Below, one piece after another: positions 18,915-28,281 of a DNA stretch of 53,687 nucleotides. Below the pieces are notes generated by a model that had not been told where the DNA came from, did no database searches, and saw nothing but the letters and a program-made list of their open reading frames with translations. A program made the translations under genes and the position numbers. Location of the stretch: positions 1 to 53,687 of the forward strand of contig NZ_LLER01000012.1 in NCBI RefSeq assembly GCF_001500315.1. The letters are read 5' to 3'. Source of the stretch: Staphylococcus auricularis. GTDB lineage: Bacteria; Bacillota; Bacilli; Staphylococcales; Staphylococcaceae. Every line of letters starts with the position of its first letter. The stretch's first letter is position 1.

Positions 18915-19493
18915 ATGACTGAAAAAGAACAAAAAGCATCAGAAAATAGCTCAGAATATTTAACTCAGAAAATGTTAGAAACACGCACTGTATTAATCAG
19001 TGGTGAAATCAATGACGAATTAGCTAGAGATGTAGTCAATAAATTATTATTATTAGAAGCAACAAGCGATGAACCAATCAATATCTTCCTTTCAACTCAA
19101 GGTGGTCATGTCGATTCAGGCTTCTACATCAGAGATATGATCAACTTCATCAAACCAAAAGTCAATATCATTGGTTCAGGTTGGGTTGTAAGCGCAGGTA
19201 TTTTCATTTTCTTATCTGGTGATAAAGATAGAAGATACAGCTTACCAAATACACGTTTCATGATGCACCAACCAAGTGGCGGTGTTCAAGGTCAATCTAC
19301 AGAAATCGAAATCACTGCTAAAGAAATTGTTAGAACAAGAAAACGCATCAATGAAATTATTGCGGAAGAAACAGGCCAAGACTTGGAAAAAGTTGAAAAA
19401 GATACGAACCGTGACTACTGGTTAAACGCTGAAGAAGCAAAAGAATACGGTATTGTTAATCAAATCATTAGTTCTAGAGACGAAATTAAATAA
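18915..19493 (+). CDS. Divergent ClpP-family serine peptidase (extra paralogue)
   Basis: The 192-residue protein is full ClpP length. The catalytic triad is intact: Ser93 in GWVVSAG (normally GMAAS), His118 in MMHQPSGGVQGQ, and Asp167 in NRDYWLNAEEAKEYG. Handle-helix residues TEIEITAKEI are close to ordinary ClpP. It differs at the N terminus: TEKEQKASENSSEYL replaces the IPTVIETT-type axial loop that contacts ClpX/ClpC, and GG at TQGGHVDSG replaces the SPGGSV context. From general knowledge, staphylococci carry one canonical clpP near other genes, so this is probably a second paralogue, though the rest of the genome is not visible. It is monocistronic, with its own promoter and terminator. 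Confidence 0.85.
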   Translation: MTEKEQKASENSSEYLTQKMLETRTVLISGEINDELARDVVNKLLLLEATSDEPINIFLSTQGGHVDSGFYIRDMINFIKPKVNIIGSGWVVSAGIFIFLSGDKDRRYSLPNTRFMMHQPSGGVQGQSTEIEITAKEIVRTRKRINEIIAEETGQDLEKVEKDTNRDYWLNAEEAKEYGIVNQIISSRDEIK

Positions 19494-19503
19494 TATATTG
19501 AGA

Positions 19504-19538
19504 AAGACGGCAATGTCATGCACATTGCCGTCTTTTTT
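19504..19538 (+). terminator. Terminator of clpP-like gene
   Basis: GACGGCAATG pairs perfectly with CATTGCCGTC around a 7-nt loop, followed by TTTTTT. Confidence 0.93.
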
Positions 19539-19571
19539 ATATTTATCGTCAGATTTGCGTTTTCAAACGAT

Positions 19572-19871
19572 TTATTCATCTTTTTTTAATTTTACACCGT
19601 CAATATATAGATTATCGTCTTTGACTTGAATTTTATACTTGTCGTCATCCGTATTGACTTTGACAGTTAATTCATCATCGTCGACATCTACAATTTCTCC
19701 TTCTACAACTAGACCACCTACATTAGCAGTGAGATCATCACCGTCTATTTTTACGACTACTCCTTCTTTATCATTAGTCCATTTACCTTGCGCCTTATCT
19801 TGAGCATTACCACACGCTGTTAATAGCACAGTCATACTAATTATTACCCCAAAAAATAATGTTCTTTTCAT
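19572..19871 (-). CDS. Small lipoprotein of unknown function
   Basis: The 99-residue protein has signal peptide MKRTLFFGVIISMTVLLTAC with lipobox LTAC (Cys20). The mature part is Asp/Lys/Val-rich and likely a small beta-barrel or beta-sheet (GEIVDVDDDELTVKVNTDDD). I start it at the second Met, because GGAGAGG inside the end of the upstream lipoprotein gene serves as Shine-Dalgarno. That also places the Lys-rich n-region correctly. It overlaps or abuts the preceding lipoprotein gene, so the two are translationally coupled. I do not recognise the family. Confidence 0.7.
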   Translation of the reverse strand: MKRTLFFGVIISMTVLLTACGNAQDKAQGKWTNDKEGVVVKIDGDDLTANVGGLVVEGEIVDVDDDELTVKVNTDDDKYKIQVKDDNLYIDGVKLKKDE

Positions 19872-19875
19872 ATGC

Positions 19876-20853
19876 TTATTTTTCCTCTCCATCTACTTCA
19901 TTCACATAGTCATCATCAGGTTGGTCAAAATCAACTTCTTTTGTTTTATCACCAACCGTAGTCACAAAGAATTGATTGTCATCAGCTAACCCAGCGAAAC
20001 GGCTATCTTTAATCTCCACAGGGAACAGTAGCTCTTCAAAATCTAAAAAATGATCTTCAATTTCTTTTATATCGTCTTCATAATGTGCTATGGCATTCTC
20101 AGTTGTGTCGCTAAAACGATATCCCGTGACATAGAGTTTTTCATTATCTGTATGGTTTCCTGATCCATCTGTTTTTACAGCGATTTTTAAATCTCGATAC
20201 TCAGGTTCTTTATATTTTGTCTTTTTCAATTCACGTTTTTGATCTTCTAGTGCTTTACTTTCTTTTTCATTTTCTTTAAGGTCTTCTTTAATACTACTTT
20301 CAAGGTCTTTTAAGTCTGATTCTTCTTGACTAATATAACGCTCTAGCTCGTCTGGTGTACTGTCAAAAACACCTAATTCATCCTTTTCTTCTTTTTCCTT
20401 AGCCTCTTCCAAATCTTTCTTCAACTGTTTAATATCGTCTTTTTGTTCATCTATTTCTTTTTGCTCTGCTGTGCCATCGAGTCCGTCTAAAAGATTATCA
20501 ACCTTTTCTAATTCACTCTCTTTTGTTTTATCAAAATAAAGCTTATCTTGTTTACTCGCGAGTTCTTCGATTTCATCGATATCTTTATCTACGACATCAA
20601 GAATCTTTAGATCTTTGTATGTGTAATATACTTTCACTTTGCCATCTTCAGTAAAGATGATTCGGTCAACAGTAGCATCTTTATTAAACGGTGTATCTTC
20701 TTCGGTACTCGCAACAAAACTCACACGCTCACCTTTTTCAGTTTTTAAAATCTCCCCAATTTTAACGACATCCTTCTCAGATGCGTCTGTGCCACATGCT
20801 GATAAAAGAAGTGCTGTAGAAGCTGCAAGTATTCCTAATGTTGTCTTTTTCAT
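19876..20853 (-). CDS. Coiled-coil lipoprotein of unknown function
   Basis: The 325-residue lipoprotein has signal MKKTTLGILAASTALLLSAC, lipobox LSAC (Cys20). Residues about 25-90 form a soluble segment. About 95-215 are a Lys/Glu/Asp-rich coiled coil (DIKQLKKDLEEAKEKEEKDE). About 215-325 include YRDLKIAVKTDGSGNHTDNE and an acidic tail. The coiled coil should project a folded C-terminal domain from the membrane. I chose the third-codon Met, 8 nt from AAGGGCGG. It is first of a two-gene operon with the small lipoprotein; no known function. Confidence 0.7.
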   Translation of the reverse strand: MKKTTLGILAASTALLLSACGTDASEKDVVKIGEILKTEKGERVSFVASTEEDTPFNKDATVDRIIFTEDGKVKVYYTYKDLKILDVVDKDIDEIEELASKQDKLYFDKTKESELEKVDNLLDGLDGTAEQKEIDEQKDDIKQLKKDLEEAKEKEEKDELGVFDSTPDELERYISQEESDLKDLESSIKEDLKENEKESKALEDQKRELKKTKYKEPEYRDLKIAVKTDGSGNHTDNEKLYVTGYRFSDTTENAIAHYEDDIKEIEDHFLDFEELLFPVEIKDSRFAGLADDNQFFVTTVGDKTKEVDFDQPDDDYVNEVDGEEK

Positions 20854-20954
20854 AATCATCCGCCCTTATTTGTTAGTTTACACAATATTATCACAATTTA
20901 AATGAATTGTGTCGCTCTATATTAAATTTTACTAAACGCTTTAATTTCAAAATA

Positions 20955-20997
20955 AAAACCACCTATCTCACTAAGATGTGAAATAAGTAGTTTCTAA
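20955..20997 (-). terminator. Terminator of the symporter gene
   Basis: On the minus strand AAACTACTTATTTCAC pairs with GTGAGATAGGTGGTTT (a few G-T pairs), then TTTATTTTG, about 10 nt past the symporter stop. Confidence 0.8.
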
Positions 20998-21006
20998 CTC
21001 AAATGA

Positions 21007-22308
21007 TTAAGCGTTCGCATTTTGCTTAGGCAAAGCACGTTTATTTAATTTTCTTTGTTCTGATTCTGAAACAATTAAGGCACATGCGGCGTCACCGGTA
21101 ATATTGACTGACGTTCTCGTCATATCAAGTAAGCGGTCAATACCTAAGATAATACCAATAGCGGCAGCATTTAAACCAACTGCATTCAGAACCATTGCGA
21201 GCATTATTAAACCAACGCCTGGTACACCTGCCGTACCAATCGATGCTACGACTGCAATTACAACGACCGTGATCAACTGACCTAATGAAAGATCTACACC
21301 AGAGATTTGAGCGATGAAGATCGTCGCAACTCCTTGCATGATCGCCGTTCCATCCATATTGATCGTTGCTCCAAGTGGTTGAATAAAGCTGGCAATTTCA
21401 GGTCTTACACCCATCTTTTTGGTACAGTTCATAGATACTGGTAACGTCGCTGTAGAACTCGACGTACTGAAACCAACCGTGATAGCTGGCATAAACGCTT
21501 TAAAGAAATTCATCGGACTGTATTTGCCGAGTAATTTTACTGCTGAACCATAAACTACAAAGAAATGCACTGCTAGCGCAAGTAAGACGATAAAGAAATA
21601 CATTCCTAGCTGCTTAATTGCTCCGAAACCTGCGCCTGTAAATGCGTGTGCAACAAGCACAAATGTCCCTATTGGTGCGAACACATTCATTATCATCGTG
21701 ATGATATACATCAGGACTTCATTAGTCTGTAAGAAAAACCTGTTCACGACTTCGGCTTTGGACCCTACCATAATTAAGCCCACACCGATAAAGATCGCAA
21801 ATGTGATAATCTGTAACATGTTGCCTTCTGTCATTGCTTGAATTGGATTTTTAGGAAATAGATTAATTAACGTTTGATCGAATGTTTGGTTTGCTGCAGA
21901 ATCTTCTGCACTATTTTGTTCCTTTAATGTTTGTTCGTATTTATTCACATCTTCACTCTTTAACAAATCAGAATGTCCAGCACCTGGTTTAAAGAGTAAA
22001 GCGAGTGCGATACCGATTGTAATCGCTAGCGCCGTTGTTGATAAGAAGAACGTTAGCGCTTTGAGTCCAATACCACCGAGTAATTTAGGATCACCTACAC
22101 CCACTACGCCGAGTACGATTGAGACGAAGACCACTGGTACCACAAGCATGAAAATTAAGTTTAAAAATATTTGACCAATCACATTAAAAATATATTGATC
22201 TGTCCAACCCACAATGTTTGATTGCGCATAAATATTACAAATTGAACCCACAGTAATACCTAACACTAATGCTATAACGATTTTGAGTGATAAATTTTTC
22301 GTTTTCAT
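21007..22308 (-). CDS. Dicarboxylate/amino acid:cation symporter (DAACS family)
   Basis: The 433-residue transporter has about eight membrane segments plus two re-entrant hairpins. DAACS signatures are visible: the serine-rich hairpin FSTSSSTATLPVSM, ATINMDGTAI (the NMDGT cation/substrate motif), TAGVPGVGLIM in hairpin 2 and DRLLDMTRTSVNITGD in TM8 with Asp/Arg substrate contacts. This supports Na+ or H+-coupled uptake of glutamate, aspartate or C4-dicarboxylates; which one cannot be decided here. The start is the ATG after AAGGGGG. It is monocistronic. Confidence 0.9.
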   Translation of the reverse strand: MKTKNLSLKIVIALVLGITVGSICNIYAQSNIVGWTDQYIFNVIGQIFLNLIFMLVVPVVFVSIVLGVVGVGDPKLLGGIGLKALTFFLSTTALAITIGIALALLFKPGAGHSDLLKSEDVNKYEQTLKEQNSAEDSAANQTFDQTLINLFPKNPIQAMTEGNMLQIITFAIFIGVGLIMVGSKAEVVNRFFLQTNEVLMYIITMIMNVFAPIGTFVLVAHAFTGAGFGAIKQLGMYFFIVLLALAVHFFVVYGSAVKLLGKYSPMNFFKAFMPAITVGFSTSSSTATLPVSMNCTKKMGVRPEIASFIQPLGATINMDGTAIMQGVATIFIAQISGVDLSLGQLITVVVIAVVASIGTAGVPGVGLIMLAMVLNAVGLNAAAIGIILGIDRLLDMTRTSVNITGDAACALIVSESEQRKLNKRALPKQNANA

Positions 22309-22565
22309 AAGCATCCCCCTTTTCAGTGTATTAGCTATATTATACTTTAAGCGGGGGCTTTAGGGAATAAAAATTTTAAGTTGTAACAATGTCAACTCAT
22401 AAATATTTTATACTTTAGCATGAATACTGGGTTTCTATACTCATTTTCATATAAAAGCCGTGAAGAGTAACTTCCATTGACTGAAAATATGAGCTTATCT
22501 CCTCCTCGTATCGTTTAAAGGTGCTTTATGTTATGATAATGAAGACAAAATGAGGAGCGAGATGC

Positions 22566-23402
22566 ATGAAATTTCAAGTACCAGAACAATACAATGACAT
22601 GACGTTACGTGAGATTTTTCAACACGTGAAGTTACCGAAAAAAGATTTACACCAATTAAATATGTCAAAAGACATTACGGTTAATGGCGAACAAGCCCCT
22701 TTAACAGCTACTGTTGCTCAAGGAGACGATGTTTTCATACCTACAGGCGATGAGACTAGCAATTATAAACCGAGCTATCGTTATGCAGAAATATATTATG
22801 AAGATGACGATTTAGCGATTGCTATGAAACCTAAAGGTGTGAAAACACATCCGAACGATTTAATGGAAAGCAACACGTTAATGAATCATTTAATCTACAC
22901 CTTAGATAGCGATTATGTAGAACCGATTCACCGTCTAGACCAAGAAACCGTTGGCCTTGTAATTGTTGCTAAAAATCCGATTATGAAGAAATTATTAGAC
23001 AGAATGTTAGAAAATAATGAGATCAATCGTATTTATCGTGCACAAGTTAACAGCCTATTGCCAATCAAACCGCAAACCATAGATATGCCAATTGGGAAGG
23101 ACAAATTCCATCCTAATAAACGACGCATTTCATCTACCGGCCAACGTGCAATCACACATATTTTAAGCTCTAAAATGTTAGAAGAAAATGTGTGTGAACT
23201 TGAACTTAAGCTCGATACAGGCCGCACACATCAAATCCGTGTGCATTTAGCTGAGATGGGCCATCCTGTTATAGGCGATCCACTGTACGGAGATTCTACA
23301 TTGAGACAATTAAAATTAAACAGCTATAAAGTAGAACTCACACATCCCTTAACGTTATCTCAAATCTCTGTCAGCATTGATGATGAACCCAATACCAAAT
23401 AA
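22566..23402 (+). CDS. RluA-family RNA pseudouridine synthase
   Basis: The 278-residue enzyme isomerises uridine in rRNA or tRNA. An N-terminal S4-like segment (residues 10-55, DITVNGEQAPLTATVAQGDD) precedes the catalytic domain. The catalytic Asp lies in HRLDQETVGLVIVAKN, and the later family motifs are ALTHI-like (RAITHILSSKM), LDTGRTHQIRVH and GHPVIGDPLYG. The exact target base cannot be told from sequence; staphylococci hold several RluA-type paralogues. The ATG follows GAGGAGCGAG. Convergent with fumC. Confidence 0.9.
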   Translation: MKFQVPEQYNDMTLREIFQHVKLPKKDLHQLNMSKDITVNGEQAPLTATVAQGDDVFIPTGDETSNYKPSYRYAEIYYEDDDLAIAMKPKGVKTHPNDLMESNTLMNHLIYTLDSDYVEPIHRLDQETVGLVIVAKNPIMKKLLDRMLENNEINRIYRAQVNSLLPIKPQTIDMPIGKDKFHPNKRRISSTGQRAITHILSSKMLEENVCELELKLDTGRTHQIRVHLAEMGHPVIGDPLYGDSTLRQLKLNSYKVELTHPLTLSQISVSIDDEPNTK

Positions 23403-23414
23403 GCCAACGTACGT

Positions 23415-23480
23415 AAAAAACGGTTGAAACCGCTGTGCTTCGTCATAACAAACACAGTGCGTTCCAACCGCTTCTTTTTA
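23415..23480. terminator. Bidirectional terminator, pseudouridine synthase / fumC
   Basis: CGGTTG and CCGCTGTG on one side pair with CACAGTGCG and CCAACCG on the other, followed by CTTCTTTTT on the plus strand and TTTTTTACG on the minus strand, so it can serve both convergent genes. Confidence 0.88.
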
Positions 23481-23489
23481 TTTTATATT

Positions 23490-24875
23490 TTATTTAGGAT
23501 CTACCATATCTTCTGGTTTAATCCATTGTTCAAATTGTTCTTCTGTTACATAGCCACTTTCAATCGCCGCATCTTTTAATGTTAATCCTTCACGGTGTGC
23601 TTTTTTCGCAATTTGTGCCGCTTTTTCATATCCAATATGTGGATTTAAAGCCGTCACAAGCATAAGAGATTGATTTAAATAATTATCGATATTTTCTTCA
23701 ATCGGTTCAATTCCGACCGCACAGTTATTGTTAAAGGTTTCCATGCCATCCGCGAGTAAATAAATTGATTGAAGTGTATTGTTCAATATCACCGGTTTAT
23801 AGACGTTCAATTCGAAGTTACCTTGTGAGCTCGCAATACCGACAGCAGCATCGTTACCCATAACTTGAACGGCTACCATAGTTAACATTTCACACTGTGT
23901 AGGATTAACTTTACCAGGCATAATAGAAGATCCGGGCTCATTTTCAGGAATCGCAAGTTCGGCTAAACCAGCACGAGGACCTGAAGCTAACCAACGCACA
24001 TCGTTCGCAATCTTCATCAAGTCGCCTGCTAATGCTTTTAACGTACCATGAAGCTGAACGACTTCGTCATGCGCTGTTAATGCATGGAATTTATTCTCAG
24101 ATGAAACAAATGGATAGCCTGTATGGTCTGCTATATGTCTAGCTACTTTATCACCAAATTCTGGATGTGCATTGATACCGGTACCTACAGCTGTACCACC
24201 AATTGCTAAGTTTAAAATATGTGCTTTAGATTCAGATAGTAGCGTCTCACATTTATCTAACATGTAACGCCAGCCACTGATTTCTTGACCTAAACGGATC
24301 GGTGTAGCATCTTGTAAATGCGTACGGCCAATTTTAATAATGTCATGATACTGTTGTTCTTTATCTTTAAATGTATCTCTTAATTTTTTAAGTGCAGGTT
24401 CAAGTTTGTGCGCTACTTCATGATACAATGCCACGTGCATCGCAGTTGGGAAAGCATCATTCGAACTTTGTGATTTATTAACATCATCATTCGGATGAAT
24501 CTGTTCATCACTACCATGTTCTTTTAAGTATTCGTTGGCAACATAGCTCACTACTTCGTTAACGTTCATGTTACTTTGAGTACCGCTTCCTGTTTGCCAT
24601 ACCACGAGTGGAAAATGCTCATCTAATTCTTGGTTTAAAATTTTATCACATGCGTATACAATCGCATCTTTCTTCGCTTCAGAAAGTTTATCTAATTCAA
24701 AGTTAGATAAAGCAGCTGCACGTTTTAATTCTGCAAAGCCGTATACAACTTCAATCGGCATACGTTCTTTACCTACTGGAAAATTACGTTTACTACGCTC
24801 AGTTTGTGCGCCCCAGTATTTATCAGCGGGTACTTCAATCTCTCCAAATGTATCATGTTCAATTCTTACTGACAT
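23490..24875 (-). CDS. fumC: Class II fumarate hydratase
   Basis: The 461-residue TCA-cycle enzyme interconverts fumarate and L-malate. It contains the superfamily signature [13 protein letters not shown] with the catalytic Ser loop, the [11 protein letters not shown] substrate site, [13 protein letters not shown] and [16 protein letters not shown] with its catalytic His. Length and the iron-free class II type are clear. Start ATG with GGGGAG upstream. It is single and divergent from nothing close; the same place relative to SA1665-type genes is seen in S. aureus. Confidence 0.97.
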   Translation of the reverse strand: MSVRIEHDTFGEIEVPADKYWGAQTERSKRNFPVGKERMPIEVVYGFAELKRAAALSNFELDKLSEAKKDAIVYACDKILNQELDEHFPLVVWQTGSGTQSNMNVNEVVSYVANEYLKEHGSDEQIHPNDDVNKSQSSNDAFPTAMHVALYHEVAHKLEPALKKLRDTFKDKEQQYHDIIKIGRTHLQDATPIRLGQEISGWRYMLDKCETLLSESKAHILNLAIGGTAVGTGINAHPEFGDKVARHIADHTGYPFVSSENKFHALTAHDEVVQLHGTLKALAGDLMKIANDVRWLASGPRAGLAELAIPENEPGSSIMPGKVNPTQCEMLTMVAVQVMGNDAAVGIASSQGNFELNVYKPVILNNTLQSIYLLADGMETFNNNCAVGIEPIEENIDNYLNQSLMLVTALNPHIGYEKAAQIAKKAHREGLTLKDAAIESGYVTEEQFEQWIKPEDMVDPK

Positions 24876-24968
24876 GGCTCTGTTCTCCCCTTTTCGTTGA
24901 GTTATTCATAGTATAGCATGTATTATTTTAAACGAGCAATGTGAAAGAGAGCGTTTTCATTTCACATA

Positions 24969-25006
24969 TAAAAAGTGGCAGATAGCATCCAAACTATCTA
25001 CCACAT
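24969..25006 (-). terminator. Terminator of the small membrane protein gene
   Basis: On the minus strand GTGGTAGATAG pairs with CTATCTGCCAC (one mismatch), then TTTTTATATG. It lies just past the stop at 25022. Confidence 0.85.
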
Positions 25007-25021
25007 TAAATTCGTTATTGG

Positions 25022-25429
25022 TTAAACTTCTGTGCGATGATCATATTTTTGATGTAACACTTGAATGACCGCAATCGCAGAAAAGATGAATAATACTGTG
25101 CCGATAATTAATAATAGTGGATTCAAGTCCACCAATGCCCCTAATACACCTGGTAAGCTATTGTAAAAATCATCTAATCCAAACATAAATACGACGGTTG
25201 CTAAAATAAAGCAAATAACTGCGATAATCACGCCACGTGTATTACTTCTGACATAAACCATCGGATCGACATCGTCTACTAATCCTTTAGATAAATTCAT
25301 CTGCATATCAATCACTTTAAATATCAATAGAAAATATAATGACCCGAGTGCCATAAAAAATCCTTTGATAGACAGTAAATTAACAATGACAGAAGCTGTG
25401 ATAATTAATTTCCAGTGTTTCGTTAACAT
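25022..25429 (-). CDS. Small integral membrane protein, unknown
   Basis: The 135-residue protein has four hydrophobic segments (about 10-45 in two parts, 60-85 and 95-125) and a short basic tail KYDHRTEV. I start it at MLTKHWKLI because GAGGT lies 8 nt before it; the upstream ATG overlaps that site. It has no recognisable motif. A terminator follows, and it is likely monocistronic. A similar protein lies near fumC in other staphylococci as far as I recall; this is not certain. Confidence 0.6.
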   Translation of the reverse strand: MLTKHWKLIITASVIVNLLSIKGFFMALGSLYFLLIFKVIDMQMNLSKGLVDDVDPMVYVRSNTRGVIIAVICFILATVVFMFGLDDFYNSLPGVLGALVDLNPLLLIIGTVLFIFSAIAVIQVLHQKYDHRTEV

Positions 25430-25544
25430 TGCAAAATACCTCATTTTTTATCTCATTTATTCTATCTTAACATAAGTTGAAATAGATATGCGTTTTGAGT
25501 GATGTTCCGACATATATGACACAACATTTGCGATATACAATGTA

Positions 25545-25588
25545 CTAAAAAACTCTCTACGCTATAGGCGAATAGCGAGAGAGCTTTT
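25545..25588 (-). terminator. Terminator of the acidic small protein gene
   Basis: CTCTCTACGCTAT pairs with ATAGCGAGAGAG around AGGCGA (one bulge). On the minus strand it is followed by TTTTTTAG. Confidence 0.85.
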
Positions 25589-25594
25589 GACTGT

Positions 25595-25774
25595 TTATTC
25601 TTCTAAATCTGAACGCACGTCTGCATCATGAGATTTATTTAATTTATCTTCGTCATTTTCTTCAGAGATTTGTTCCATTTCTTTACCGAGTTCTACGACA
25701 TCATCATAACCTTCAACCATGTCATTTTCAGGTTCTTTTTCGTCGTTGAAATCGTGATGGTTTGTTTCAGTCAC
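25595..25774 (-). CDS. Small acidic protein, SAS049-like
   Basis: The 59-residue protein is rich in Asp and Glu with almost no hydrophobic core (start MTETNHHDFNDEKEPENDM). It resembles the short staphylococcal proteins annotated as SAS049 family. I chose the second GTG, 8 nt after AGAGG; the first GTG overlaps the Shine-Dalgarno. It sits 25 nt downstream of the NagB-like gene and is probably co-transcribed. Function unknown; it is likely intrinsically disordered. Confidence 0.6.
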   Translation of the reverse strand: MTETNHHDFNDEKEPENDMVEGYDDVVELGKEMEQISEENDEDKLNKSHDADVRSDLEE

Positions 25775-25799
25775 GACGGTCACCTCTTTTTCTCAAGAA

Positions 25800-26399
25800 T
25801 TATGCAAAGCGAGCAGTGAAATAATTTCTAACATCTTCAGGTAAGCCAGCAGCAGCCGCTTCGTCTAGGACAACATTGACCATGCGGTGTGTTTTTAAAT
25901 CTGCAGGTTCAAAGTTTGTACTACTATTTTCTTCGTATAATTTTTTGACAGCATCTGCTTTTTCACTACCAGTGATAATAAGGAAGATTTCTCTAGCAGG
26001 AAGTAACGCATGTTCGATACTTACTTCTAAATCACCTTTACGGTCCATTGTCACAACTTGAGTAATCAGTTTACCTTTGTTGTCTTTCGTTTTCATATGT
26101 TCTTTAATGTAAGGTTCAGCTTCTTGTTCAAATGCGGGTGTATAAATTTGACCTTCTGGTACACCTAATGCTTCGTAATATGTTTTATTAGCATCATAGT
26201 CTAAGATATTGATTTGACTGAAATCAACCGCATGTTTATCTACATCGATTTTTAATTGATCTAAGACAGGTGCTTCTTCTTTGGCCAAATGCACGCCGGC
26301 AATTGTCGTTGGATTATTATTAAACTGTTTACGTAAAATATCTGCCGCGTAAACTGCCACAGCCTCACGATCAGGTAATACTTTAAAATTCATTGCCAT
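25800..26399 (-). CDS. NagB/RpiA-superfamily-like protein
   Basis: The 199-residue protein starts FKVLPDREAVAVYAADILRK, the N-terminal helix typical of glucosamine-6-phosphate deaminase and 6-phosphogluconolactonase relatives. A second conserved piece resembles their EHALLPAREIFLIITGSEKADAV core strand and helix (GxxKA type). It is shorter than NagB (about 240-260 aa), and I cannot see the full NagB active-site set. It may therefore be an enzyme of changed function, and the assignment to a reaction would be guesswork. AGGAG lies 10 nt before the ATG. Confidence 0.65.
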   Translation of the reverse strand: MAMNFKVLPDREAVAVYAADILRKQFNNNPTTIAGVHLAKEEAPVLDQLKIDVDKHAVDFSQINILDYDANKTYYEALGVPEGQIYTPAFEQEAEPYIKEHMKTKDNKGKLITQVVTMDRKGDLEVSIEHALLPAREIFLIITGSEKADAVKKLYEENSSTNFEPADLKTHRMVNVVLDEAAAAGLPEDVRNYFTARFA

Positions 26400-26576
26400 T
26401 ATTATTACACTCCTATTCTATTTGCTCATGTTACCAGTCTATGACCTTGACTACGTAATTACCCGTCATCTATTCATCATAAACGTATACGCCGATAAGC
26501 CGTTGTATTAACGAGATATCTATACATCTTCCATTATACATGGTTCCGCTTCATCTTTCATATGCTTTATCGCCGT

Positions 26577-27047
26577 TTATTTTAAATTAGGAAAGTCTTG
26601 TTGTCTTAAAGCTTCATAGATTAGTAAAGAAGCTGTATTCGCAAGGTTTAAGGATCTGATATTATCATTCATTGGAATACGCATCGCTGTTTCGCTGTAT
26701 TTTTCTTTAATCCAATCTGGAAGACCAGTTGTTTCACGGCCGAAAATAAAGTAATGTTCTTCATCTGTGTTTGAAAAATCATAATCTGAATAGGTATGTG
26801 ATCCAAATTTGGTTAATAAATAATATTTTCCAGAGGTTTGTTCAAAGAAAGATTCTACGTCTTCATAATATGTAATGTTCACGCTGTGCCAGTAATCTAG
26901 TCCTGCGCGTTTTAACATCTTATCATCTGTGCTAAAGCCAAGGGGTTTAATCAGATGTAGATGCGTATCAGTTCCTGCACAGGTACGTGCAATAGAACCT
27001 GTATTCCCAGGTATTTGTGGTTGATATAATACAATGTGATTCGTCAT
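26577..27047 (-). CDS. trmL: tRNA (cytidine/uridine-34-2'-O)-methyltransferase
   Basis: The 156-residue SPOUT-class enzyme 2'-O-methylates the wobble base of tRNA-Leu, using S-adenosylmethionine. Motifs are NHIVLYQPQIPGNTGSIART at the N terminus, IFGRETTGLPDW for the knot and IPMNDNIRSLNLANTASLL for the C-terminal SAM-binding trefoil. The size is that of minimal TrmL. Its start overlaps the queG stop (ATGA-like at 27047), so two wobble-position tRNA modification genes share one transcript. Confidence 0.94.
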   Translation of the reverse strand: MTNHIVLYQPQIPGNTGSIARTCAGTDTHLHLIKPLGFSTDDKMLKRAGLDYWHSVNITYYEDVESFFEQTSGKYYLLTKFGSHTYSDYDFSNTDEEHYFIFGRETTGLPDWIKEKYSETAMRIPMNDNIRSLNLANTASLLIYEALRQQDFPNLK

Positions 27048-28177
27048 TAACTTTCTCTCCCCATTTCAAGTCCTTTTATCATTTCCGCTTGTACTTCTTC
27101 AATTTCATCGTCATAATGCGCTTCGATAAACGGGCGCGCATCTTCACCCTGTATTTGACCAATAGCCCAATAAGCAGTGCCTCTAATCATCGGTCTCGGA
27201 TCATTTAACGCAACATCTTCTAAATCAGGTATTGCCGTCTCCTCTTTAAAATGCGCCAGAGCGATGATTGCGTTACGTTGGATTGGTTTTTTACCTCTCC
27301 ATGCACCTGCTAAATGTCCATATGTATTTTTAAACTCTTTATTAGACATTTTCAATAAAGGTACGAGTCTTGGTTTTAATACTTCAGGTTCTAATACAAT
27401 ATCGTCATGTTGTGTGTTGATGCCGCGATTACGTGGACACACTTGCTGACACGTATCACAACCATATAGTCGATTCCCTATTTTATAGCGATAACGATCT
27501 TCTAAATAGCCTTTCGTCTGAGTTAAAAAGCTGATACATTTTTGACTGTTGAGCTGACCATTACCAACGAGTGCCCCTGTTGGACAACGATCGACACAAA
27601 TCGTACAGTCTCCACAACTATCTAGTAAAGGGTCATCCGGTTCAAAAGGAATACTGACCAACATTTCACCGAGGTAAGTCCATGTGCCTAAATCTGGGTT
27701 GATCACAAAACCATTGCGCCCGACGTAGCCTAAACCAGCACGCTCAGCTACAGAGCGATCAGATAACGCACCGGTATCTACCATTGATTTAATCTCTACA
27801 TCTTCGACTCGACTACGTAAATAATCTGCCAGTTTATCGAGCCGTGTACGCATAATCGTGTGATAGTCTTGCCCCCATGAAGCACGAGCAAACATCCCAC
27901 GTCGATCACCACGAACACTCTTAGGTGCACCTTTCATCTTGTTGGGGTATCCGACAGCAATTGCAATGATTGAACGCGCAGTCGGTAGTGAGAGTTTCGG
28001 TTCTGTACGTAAATTGATATCGTCTTCTTCAAATCCAGACGCATAGCCTTTCGCATGATAGTCTACTAATTTTTGCTTTAATTCATCAAAAGGGTCTGCA
28101 GTAGTAAAACCAATACTATCGATGCCAATAGAGTGAGCATATTCAATTACATCTTGCTTTAATTGTTTTAAATCCAT
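27047..28177 (-). CDS. queG: Epoxyqueuosine reductase
   Basis: The 376-residue cobalamin- and Fe-S-dependent enzyme makes queuosine from epoxyqueuosine in tRNA. Ferredoxin-type clusters appear as CGDCTICVDRCPTGAL and CDTCQQVCPRN. An N-terminal cobalamin-binding region (VDTGALSDRSVAERAGLGYVG) is present, and a C-terminal HEAT-like piece (IPDLEDVALNDPRPMIRGTA) may bind tRNA. I start at MDLKQLKQ with GGGGGTAAGG upstream; 18 extra open codons precede it without a Shine-Dalgarno. It is followed at once by trmL. Confidence 0.95.
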   Translation of the reverse strand: MDLKQLKQDVIEYAHSIGIDSIGFTTADPFDELKQKLVDYHAKGYASGFEEDDINLRTEPKLSLPTARSIIAIAVGYPNKMKGAPKSVRGDRRGMFARASWGQDYHTIMRTRLDKLADYLRSRVEDVEIKSMVDTGALSDRSVAERAGLGYVGRNGFVINPDLGTWTYLGEMLVSIPFEPDDPLLDSCGDCTICVDRCPTGALVGNGQLNSQKCISFLTQTKGYLEDRYRYKIGNRLYGCDTCQQVCPRNRGINTQHDDIVLEPEVLKPRLVPLLKMSNKEFKNTYGHLAGAWRGKKPIQRNAIIALAHFKEETAIPDLEDVALNDPRPMIRGTAYWAIGQIQGEDARPFIEAHYDDEIEEVQAEMIKGLEMGRES

Positions 28178-28281
28178 GACCTTACCCCCAAAAACATACA
28201 TATTACAGTGTAACATATTCGAACATATCATCGTTTGGAATTTGTTTTAGAGTGTTATGTTGAAAATATGTGATTCAACGT

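Noticed and set aside
21007..22308. Specific name gltT or dctA
   Set aside because: Family is clear but substrate selectivity cannot be read from sequence, so no symbol was given.
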